Origin: Yamagishiella unicocca
Lineage: Eukaryota; Chlorophyta; Chlorophyceae; Chlamydomonadales; Volvocaceae
Reading direction: 5' to 3'
DNA: 64,000 bases
Assembly (NCBI GenBank): GCA_003116995.1
Contig: BDSL01000001.1
Coordinates: 1,178,001 to 1,242,000, forward strand
Shown: positions 24,005 through 32,700 of the stretch, piece by piece
Numbering within the stretch: position 1 is the first letter of the stretch
Layout of the letters: the number at the start of each line of letters is the position of its first letter
Made by a program: the position numbers and the translations under genes
The notes under the pieces: generated by a model
Databases searched by the model: none
What the model was told of the DNA's origin: nothing
The model's input: only the letters and a program-made list of their open reading frames with translations

Positions 24005-25540
24005 CTACTGCTTGCCTTGGCATCCGCCGCCGCCGCCCTGGGAGCTGCCGCATCCGCACCCACCGCTGCGCTTCGGGGGTATCTGCATCGGCAGTCCCTC
24101 CCTCGCCCATGCCATCATACCGCCCGTCGCGTTCGTCACGTTGGTGAAGCCGTACACCTTGGTGAGCCGCACGGTCGCCTGCCCGGACCGCATCCCCGAC
24201 GCGCACACCACCGCCACCGGCCGGTCGCGGAACTCGTCCAGCGAGCCGCTGCGCACCGCCTCAGACAGGTCGGGGTCCATAGGCAGGTTCACGGCGCCGG
24301 CAATGTGGCCGCTGTCGTATTCCCCCCGCGTCCGCACGTCGAGCAGCAGGGCGAACTGGCCCGTTGCGATGCGCTCCTCTAGCTCATGTGGCGGAATCTC
24401 CTGAGTGGGCAAAGAAGGCAAACACGTGTTATTACCATGGACAAAAAGGAAGTGGAGCGTATTACGAGGAGCGGCACGCTTGAAAGACAGGGCGCGTCGG
24501 AGTGGGGGCGAGGGCGGCAACGACTGCAACCGACGGCGCTGTCGACCCATATTACGATCTGCCATCCCTGAAGTCCGGCAACCCTAGCACGAGCTGCATG
24601 TTACGGTTGCAACACGTTGCCGTGCGTTCAGTGGCGAGCTCACCACCAGCACGCAGCACCGGGAGGCGCCCCTATATGCTTCGGTCGCTCCACCATACGC
24701 GTCGCAATCACGATTGCATACCTGGAATCCGGCCTCCGCTGAGTACGCGCTCGGAATGGCGACTGACGGCAGGGCCCCAGGGTTCGCGCTCTCGCTCGCT
24801 TTGCTTTGTCCGCCGCTGATGCCTTCGGGAGCATCGAGGTCAGGCAGCACCGCAGCCAGGGCGTTGTAGGCGCCGCGGACACTGCCTAGCGCATCTGGGT
24901 CATCCGACTCCGATCCGTCTTTATAGTCAATCCAGGACTACAGTGTCGGGATAGGATTACAGAGCAGGGTGGAGGAAAATAGTTGGTGCCAAGGATAGGC
25001 TTTGGCTTACATATCAGAGGCCAGGGTGAGGTACGTGCCTGGACTGGGAAGTTAGCTGCCAAGGCCGTGCTGCTGGTCCACGCATTTGATTATTATTCCT
25101 AAAATGGGTGGATTAAGGGATTTGGTGAAACTCTGGTTGGCACCCACCGGTTGGTGTTCCAATCCCTGGTACCCGCTCGCAGTGTCCTCCCAGGTACCAG
25201 CCACGGGCACCTCAGCCTGCACAGCGCCGTCTTCATCATCGCTGTCGCCCCAGGAAAGCAGATGACTGCCTTGAAGCGGGTTGAAATTGCTGAGAATTGC
25301 GTTGACATCCAAGAACTGCTCAGGAGCGCGCTCCTCGCTGGAGTGTGGAATGCCAGGCCTTACGACCTCTGTCACATGAACTTGCACATTGCGAGAGGAA
25401 CGCTGCTGAGGGACAGGGACGGTAGCCCTCGCTCCCAGGCGCGAGACTTCCGAAACGGCAATTGCCGATAGCCGCGGCGCAGGACTGTGGAGACGTCCCA
25501 CAGCAGACGATCCTAACGTATACAAGGAGTTAATAGGCAT
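24005..25540 (-). CDS. Rhodanese-domain protein with plastid-like leader, 3 exons
   Basis: Exons: 25148-25540, 24722-24937, 24005-24400; 334 aa. The last exon is a single rhodanese domain (EIPPHELEERI, LLLDVRTRGEYDSGHIAGAV, active-site loop VVCASGMRSGQA with catalytic Cys, GFTNVTNATGGMMAWA), likely sulfurtransfer or redox/phosphatase-like. It ends in a Gly/Cys-rich tail (GGCGCGSSQGG...CQ). Junctions use strong sites (CAG|GTATGC at exon 2; acceptor GTAG before SWIDYKDG) and are all phase 0. The start at 25,540 was chosen because MPINSLYTLGSSAVGR... resembles an algal transit peptide; the frame is open 69 codons further upstream. The leader also contains an acidic patch (WGDSDDEDG). A single-exon reading from an ATG at 24,565 is possible but would translate a pyrimidine-rich acceptor region. 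Domain call firm; N-terminus moderate. Confidence 0.78.
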
Positions 25541-26068
25541 GGTGAATTCGACGGCAATTCCGCAGATAGTATGCCAGCCAATCTTCTGTGGATTAAAGCG
25601 ATGCAAAAGGCGATTTCGTACGACGTGTAAGGCCCGCAGGTTCAGACATGATTCTGGAAACTTGGTTGTAGATTTTGCCCGATTTATTCTCACGATACAA
25701 GAAGCCTTATCGACTTGAGCCACAACATAGCAGCTGGTGGAGCACAATTAGCCTTGTAGAGCAAACCTCGGAAACCCTGGTGAACCTGCAGATTGTCTTA
25801 CACACCCCTTAACGTCATGTGAAAGCAAAACGCTCAACCGAGTATGCTTCCGAAGTGATGGGGTCGTCGCGGCAGTGCGAAATTCGATGTCGCTCCAGAA
25901 CCTGTTTCCGTACTGGCGAAGGTTAACAGACGGCACGGGCAATTCGTTCAGGGATTTCGTTGCGAGTGAACACAGTATTTAGACCTTGAGACCGCACACC
26001 GTGGCAAGGCTTGAGACTCCTTCCTCTCCATTCCCACGCTGCCGTCGTGTAACGTGTAGCGAGGCAAA
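25541..26068. other. Divergent spacer: promoters of rhodanese gene and IMP3
   Basis: The rhodanese gene (-) and IMP3 (+) are transcribed away from each other, so this 528-bp interval should carry both promoters. It is relatively AT-rich for the window. No gene seen in it. Confidence 0.5.
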
Positions 26069-27356
26069 ATGCGTCAGTTAAAACACCATGAAAAAAAGTT
26101 GCTGAAGAAGGTGGACTTCCTGCGATGGAAAAGCGACGACAATGTCCGCGAGCTGCAGGTGCGCGAGCTCTGCGCGGTGCCTAGCTGTTGCCAAGGACAT
26201 ATACTGATTACTGGATGCTGGTCATGCTGCTCAATTGCGTAACTTAACCTTGCTGCCTCGCCGCCGCCACCTAAAGGTGATGCGGCGATACCACATCCAA
26301 GACCGTGACGACTATAAAAAGTATAATAAAATTTGTGGTATGATCACAAAGTTGACAACTATGTTGAAGCAACTGGACCCCAAGGACACGTCGCGGATAG
26401 ACCTCACGGACCAGCTACTTGAGAAGTGAGTCGTTGCCCCTGTGTCCCCCCCCGCCGCTCCGTGCTCTCTCCAACTGTCCCCAACTGTCCCCCGCAACTA
26501 ACTCCATACTAACTCCGACCTCCCTCAGGCTGCATAGCATGGGTGTGCTCCCGACAAAGAAGAGCCTTGTCCAATGTGACAAGCTGGCCACAGCATCTTT
26601 CTGCCGAAGACGGCTAGCTGTCGTGATGGTCCGGCTGAAGATGGCCGAGACCCTTCGAGAGGCAGCTACCTTCATAGAGCAGGTGTGGCGTTGCGGCCTC
26701 GATGCAGTGGAGGTAGAGGTTGGGACGGCAGCCCATGACGGGTGGTGGTTACGTTAGGCAGTTCCTGGGTGCGGCCGGCACCGTTAAGTGCGAAGTCACG
26801 ACCCAGTCGGTCGGTCACTCAGCAGTCCTATGGCTGCATAGACTGGGCCTGCTTGCGCTTGGTTAGCAGACCAGGGAAGGGCATGAAGCGATGCGCTGTG
26901 GTAAGCGCTCAGGGAAGAGATTGCCATACACACACGCAATGCGGCCCTGGTCTTCCATGTGGGTGATTCTTGCGTCCATACCCACACCGATAACGGTGGA
27001 GCGTCGGCACCGGCCACTCATCTTCACTGGCTGCCTGCACGCGTCCTCCACCTGGATCCCTCTCCACCTGGATCCCTTTCCACCTGAATCAAATCACTCG
27101 CCACGCTCCCCTCAACTGGCTACTATATCGAGTGTGGCAGTTCTACTACGTCGGACCTGTAGTTTCTTTGACGCCGTGGCCCCGACCCCCTCGCCTGCAG
27201 GGTCACGTGCGTGTCGGCCCCGACACAGTGACCGACCCCGCCTTCCACGTGACCCGCACTATGGAGGACTTCGTCACCTGGGTGGACACCTCCAAGGTCA
27301 AGCGCAAGGTGCTCAAGTACAATGACAAGCTGGACGACTACGATCTGCTCATGTAG
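26069..27356 (+). CDS. IMP3: U3 small nucleolar ribonucleoprotein IMP3, 4 exons
   Basis: Component of the small-subunit processome; binds U3 snoRNA to promote U3-pre-18S pairing in the nucleolus. Exons: 26069-26158, 26277-26425, 26529-26682, 27201-27356; 182 aa, the usual family length (human about 184). Conserved N-terminus ([20 protein letters not shown]), helical segment [17 protein letters not shown], then an S4-type RNA-binding domain ([46 protein letters not shown]) and the conserved C-terminus [15 protein letters not shown]. Phases fit at all junctions. Single, confident ortholog. The first downstream TGTAA is inside the transposon-like element 547 bp after the stop. Confidence 0.96.
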
Positions 27357-27898
27357 AGGGCTCCGCACCGAGTGCGGCTGGAGATGATGTGTGCGTGGAG
27401 AGGGGGGAGAGGAAAGGAGTGGTTCGGAGATCTGCGCGGAAATTCATTGCGTTAGGGTGGGTGCCGGCATGTGGCGTGTTGGCGGATAATGCTTCGGGTA
27501 GAACATGGTAGGTGAGCTGCGGCACACACATCATCAGCGTGTGTGGGTGACGTCTGCACGGTGCTACGTGTGAGCCTGTGCTGAAGGGCCTCTTTGTGCG
27601 CCTCGGGGAGGGACCAGGGGTTGCACTCGGGGCGGCAGCGCGTGGCACGTAGGAGGGGGGGCTATGGTACCGGTGTTACCACAGTTTGCGTTTCGGCTAC
27701 GGAACTGTGTATCCAAGCCCTGACGGCGTTCCTGGGTAGCAACCTAGCAGCCAAAGTCAAGTGCACTAGGGGATACTGTGTCTCCGTGTATGTGTGAACG
27801 GCGATGATAGGGTTTATTTCACTGGTGTCCACAGCTGTGTGTGAAAGGGTATTGCGACGGCCTCATGGAGGATGGGCGAGGTGAGCGCTAACTGGACG

Positions 27899-28442
27899 TT
27901 GTTGTAACGGTTACAGTGGGTTCCAGACCAAAAGGTAGAAACATTGGGCACATCGCCGGACACTGAGGAAGACGGAGGAGACAGAGACCGACGAGCACCG
28001 GAACAAAGGCAAACCACCAGAACACCAATCGACAGGCCGTAGGCAAAAAGGGCAGCAGCCAGCACCCCAGGGGGAATTTGCACTAGAGGCTCCCCTATCA
28101 GGAACCGACCACCAACCAACCTAACAGCCCAGCAACCGACGAACCAGTGAAGCGCCGCACCGATGCAAGCATCGGGACCAGCCGCCTCTCATCCCGAAAC
28201 GCACGGACCCCAAGCAGGGCTCAACGCGCATATAGAACCGGAAAGTAAGACGCACGGGAAACCCCAAGACAACCCGGACCGATCACGAATCCACCAGTAC
28301 CTCAGCCGGTACTCCGCACAGGTACCTCAGCCGGTACTCCGCACAGGTGTCGGTTTTTGTTTCCTCCGTCTTGTTCAGTGTCAGGCGATGCGCCCGATGG
28401 TTCTACCTCTTGGTCTGGAACCCACTGTAACCGTTACAACAA
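27899..28442. mobile_element. Non-autonomous TIR element (MITE-like), 544 bp, most intact copy
   Basis: Left end TTGTTGTAACGGTTACAGTG and right end (its reverse complement) are the outer tips of terminal inverted repeats of about 85 bp. The TIRs run through CCAGACCAA(A/G)AGGTAGAA, CATCG(C)GGCGCATCGCC, ACACTGA and AGACGGAGGA. Flanks are GGACG (27,894-27,898) and GGACA (28,443-28,447), a possible 5-bp target duplication with one mismatch. The interior has no transposase and includes a 25-bp tandem duplication (28,297-28,346). Superfamily cannot be named from sequence inspection. More than 15 related ends occur in this window. Confidence 0.82.
27903..27907 (+). terminator. Candidate poly(A) signal TGTAA for IMP3, inside TIR element
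   Basis: First TGTAA on the plus strand after the IMP3 stop (27,356); none occurs in the 546 bp before it. TGTAA is the usual polyadenylation signal of volvocine algae. It is part of the repeat terminus (TTGTTGTAACGG). Use in vivo is inferred, not shown. Confidence 0.45.
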
Positions 28443-29225
28443 GGACAACCCGCAAGAAAGGATGCCGAGGCCCCACTGCCTCCCAGCCTTTCTGGGGAAG
28501 CCCCAACGCAGCAAAGCCCCTCAGAAGGGCCCAAAACTCCACCACCCCACGGCGAATGGCGGTTGATACACACCCTATGCCAGGGACTAGGCTCGGTCAG
28601 CGTATCCTGGCGCGCAGATCGGAGCAGCAGGAGGTCTTCGTGGGCCAGTGGCAAGAACTGCTCTGGACACGACGAGCCGTTGTGTAACAGTGGCAGGGAG
28701 CTGGTATACGTCGTCCTGCGGTCTGGCCTATGCCAGGCTGAGGAGTCATTGCGGCTTTGCGTAACTGAGCACTTGTCCCACTACAGAGTTCAGCCATGTC
28801 ATTGCAAAGAAATGTACAAAGCCGCAAATAATGGCACGGCAGCTTCCTTTGTTGGGCCCCCTATGGGTGGGTTCCATGCATGTCTTGCCTTGGCGAATAG
28901 CTGGAAGCACAGATTGGAGCATAAGAATACAGCGGCAGCCAAGGATCACAGAATTTTGAATAGTAAGAATAATTGATGCAGGTGCGCGATGGGTGGGTGC
29001 CGGGTTGCGTGGGTGCTGCTCTTTGTGATGAATGCATGGGTGTTTCTCACGCGTGAGCACGAAAGCCTGTAGTTGATCCCTTTCGCACCGGCATGATCTT
29101 GTGATTTGGACTTTTGACTCCTGATGCATTCGGAGTTTTATATATGTGGCGACCTTTGTTGTGCAGGGTATCGTTGGTGGGAAATGACGGTACGGTTGTG
29201 AATTTGCGATTGGGGCCACGTGAAG

Positions 29226-29279
29226 TTGTTGTAACGGTTACAGTGGGTTCCAGACCAAGAGGTAGAACCATCGGGCGCA
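29226..29279 (+). repeat. TIR-family copy, near-consensus
   Basis: Forward copy starting TTGTTGTAACGGTTACAGTG, followed by the GGTTCCAGACCAAGAGG core and TAGAACCATCGGGCGCA. It is almost identical to the reverse complement of the right end of the 27,899-28,442 element. No matching opposite end within 2 kb, so solo end or deleted element. Confidence 0.88.
29238..29242 (-). terminator. Candidate poly(A) signal (TGTAA on minus) for the glycosyltransferase gene
   Basis: TTACA on the plus strand, part of the 29,226 repeat copy. It is the first minus-strand TGTAA downstream of the stop at 29,701 (about 460 nt away). It mirrors the situation for IMP3 on the other side. Functional use is inferred. 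Confidence 0.45.
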
Positions 29280-29700
29280 CGTGAAGTGTTGGAGCGTATG
29301 GTTGTGGGTTTGGGTTTCTGATGGTGACGAACCTGTACTGGACGAGGGCCTGGGGCACTACGACCTAACGCCGTGAATTGCAGGACGAGCACGTGTCGCT
29401 GGCCGATGTTTTGGCGGGAAATGCCAAGATCCTGACAGCGAGCTTAGGCTCACATCCTAAACAAGGCTTTGGTGTCGGCTGCTCGGCATTGACACCCACA
29501 GCTCCCATGTCGAAAAACTACGAGCAACATTGCCGTATCAGGGAAGTAATAGGGAAGCGTCGCTTCGCATTACTCGCCGCGCTCATCAATAATATCCAAT
29601 GAAGGCATTAGTCAACGCTTCCCCCCATGTACAATGCAACAGCGAGCGCCTTGGTCGTCTTTCACTTCATCCCTCAGCTGCAAAGCACCTGCCCGGGTAT

Positions 29701-32700
29701 CTACTCGCTCCAGGTGACCACGGCGCACGCCGCAACCCACGTGGCCACCAGCGCCGGCCAGCCTGCGTATCCCCACCCGCCCACAACCCCGACCCCAACC
29801 GCCCAGATCGCCGTCATCACGTGCACGCCCGTCCTGGCAGCCATCCGCAGTTGCTCCATGCGCACAATGGCGCTGTCTAGGCCGCAGAACCAGTCGAAAC
29901 GCTTGCAGTACAGCCCCGTCATCCGTACCAGGCCGCCGCCGCCGCCGCTGCAATTGTCGCCGCGTCCGTGGCGCTGCCCGAAGGCACGGCGCATGTGGCC
30001 ATACAGCCTGCCAGCCTCGCTGACGTTGCGCACCACGGCTGCTATGGCGGCGGCGCGTAGGCGGATGGACCAGGTGGGGCAGGGGTGGCGAGCCAGCCGC
30101 GCCTGCGCGATCGTGGCCGATGGATCGCATGTTAAGGCTGAGGGCGGAAAGCGAGCAACCGGGTACGCACACCATGCGAGTTTGACTGTCCAGCTTCTAT
30201 CGTCTTCTCTCTCCTCCCCCGCCGCCACCACTCGCCGCTGCCCCCACGCACCGGGTTGGCACAATGGCGGACCGTCTCAAGCAGCAGCTCCGAAACCACA
30301 ACCGCAAGCGCTGCCACGGCTGAACCCAGCGCCGCCAACCACAGTACGCGCCGGGCGGCCGCCTCGACGCCACATGGAGCAAATTCCATCTCCATGGCAG
30401 TAGCAGCACTGCCGCCGCAGCTGGCACTACTGCCGCCAGCGGCGGCACCCCCTGCACCTGCTACGCCGAGCCGCCCGTGCGGCAGGACCACCTGCACGGA
30501 CAGCAACGGTGCCAGCCGCTGCCGTACAGCTGCCAGCAGGAGCATAAGGCCTTTAGCGGCCGGTAGCACGAGCAGGGCTACTAAGGCAGCTGCGTGCACC
30601 AGGGCCAGCAGCAGCAGCAGCTCGGAGGCGTTCGGCGCGGACCGGTAGGTGAGGCTGGGATGCATCTCGATGAGCTGTCCGTCGCCCAGCGCCCAGCGTC
30701 CGAAGCGCAGGATGTTGGGGCTCCCCCCATTCCACAGCGGGTGGCGGCAGGCGGCCTACGGAACGAAGGGTCCACCCGTCGGATGCGTGCGAAGGGAGGT
30801 GCGGATGATTGGGAATTATCTTCCATCAAACGCGTCGCACTCCACTGCACTGAATTTGTAGAGGTGGTAGTAACTGTTATTTGTGCTGAATTTGTGTTTG
30901 CGTTGCATGCCGGCAAACCGAAGTGCATTGCGCGCTGGTAATAATGTGCCCGGCGCTAGAGTGCTGCCCCTTGGTGTTTGTTTTACATGTCTCCCGGGCA
31001 CAAGCCACGCACTCACATTCGGCACGGCAAGCATCCAGCCCGGGCAGGCGCGCAGGCAGAAGTCGATGTCCTCACCGCCTCCGGTGCGCGGGAAGCGAGG
31101 GTCGAAGCGCTGCTGTGTGTTGCGCACGGCCAGGTTGGCGGTGACAGCCCATGGCAGCTGGGCGCACGCGCGCAGGAGGGCCAGTGGCGGCGGGGGTCCA
31201 CAATGATACCCGAGTATGTACCCAGGAATACCGGAGGAAGAAATGATTAGTAAATGAGGACGAGTAAGGGACCCTTAAGGGTTAGGGTCCTATGTAAACG
31301 CACAGTGAACAGAAGTGCCCGATCATTGATTCGGCAAGCCCAGCCCAACATAGTCCAACCCAGCCCAACTGACCCAGCCCATCAGGTCCCGCCGCTTACA
31401 TAGACGCGACCGTCGCTCCGCGGCCGGATGGCGTTGGTGGCGGGTGCTGACCAAAAGTACGCCACGTCGGACATATGTACGGCGTGTGCCCACGTGCTCC
31501 CGCGGTCCGGAAGGAACGTAGGGCCAACGAAGCCCTGGGCCTGCGTGCAGTAGTCGCGTACAAACGTGTGTGGGTGTGTGTCACGGTGTGCCGACACCAC
31601 CGGCGGCCACACCTCCACGACTTTAACCCGTCAGCCGCAGTGGGAGGCGGTGTCGATGTGTAATGCGAGGACATATGCCCCCCTCAGACGCGGTACATAT
31701 GGCCCCTTCAGACGACAGGTCGGTAACATCTCTTGACGTGAGCTCCTCTTTACGTTGTTATTCGCATCACATGATGTGCCCGATGGTTCTACCTTCTGGT
31801 CTGGAACCCACTGTAATAGTTACCGGTTACGATCGTACAGGTACTACTACGATGTGTGTGCGGAGACGAGGCGTTGGGCAAGCAGGCAAGGGCGCGACGT
31901 GGGCTGCTCGCTTACTTGTTGATACACGGGGTGTATGGCAGGTGCCGTCGACGGAGGATGTGATGGCGCTGGCACATAGTGGTAACGGTTACAGTGGGCC
32001 CTAGACCTGACACATGAAGACTTAACTTGGAGTTGGATAGCCGCACGCTGCGCGCTAAAAGTATATCTAGATACGCAGCTGATCGACAGGTTTCGAGATA
32101 AACCGTCAGCGCGTTCCCATGCCCATCCAGTCCGCACCTGTGGGTATTCCCGCGCTGCCTTCGCATACTCCGTCACCAGTCCCGGCAGCGGCTCCACGTC
32201 ATCGTCCAGCATCACCTGTACGGCAAGCAACCGAAGGGGCCGTTAGGCAGGGACTCGCCTAACTCGCTTTGGGCAGCTCATGAATGGTGCGCCATCTTCG
32301 CCCCAAGCGGTTTAGGATGGAATGTACGGATACAACACGTCATCGCATGTACCGATGTACGATAACGTGCGCGTCACTCGGCCAGCCGCGCACCTGCTGC
32401 CCAACGTTGGTACACCACCACCGTGCACAGTGATAGGCGGTGACAGGCATGAGGTCAGCTGCCCTCCAATCCCCTACCCTAAAAATTGCCATACGCACCA
32501 ACAGCTGGGCCAGGCTCTCGTCCATAAGGCGGTTGCGGGTCCGGGAAGCACCCTGGTTGACGTCGTTGAACCTGCATGCACGTAGTAGTAACTGTTACAG
32601 TGGGACCCAGACCGTAAGAGTATGCATGTGTTATCAATGGATTACCGGTACCAGAAACAAAGCGTGCAGATATGTACGGTGTGCGCCGGTTAATGCGGAC

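Larger units (their letters stand above)
28443..29700. other. Spacer between the TIR element and the glycosyltransferase stop
   Basis: No coding exon recognised. It includes a further TIR-family copy at 29,226-29,279 and should include the 3' UTR of the minus-strand glycosyltransferase gene. Confidence 0.55.

Noticed and set aside
24005..24565. Single-exon model of the rhodanese protein starting at 24,565
   Set aside because: It would translate a pyrimidine-rich intron end before EIPPHE. The three-exon model uses a strong CAG|GTATGC donor and phase 0 throughout.
31270..31295. Telomere-like CCCTTAAGGGTTAGGGTCC
   Set aside because: A single short palindrome-like stretch, not a tandem array, in a glycosyltransferase intron.
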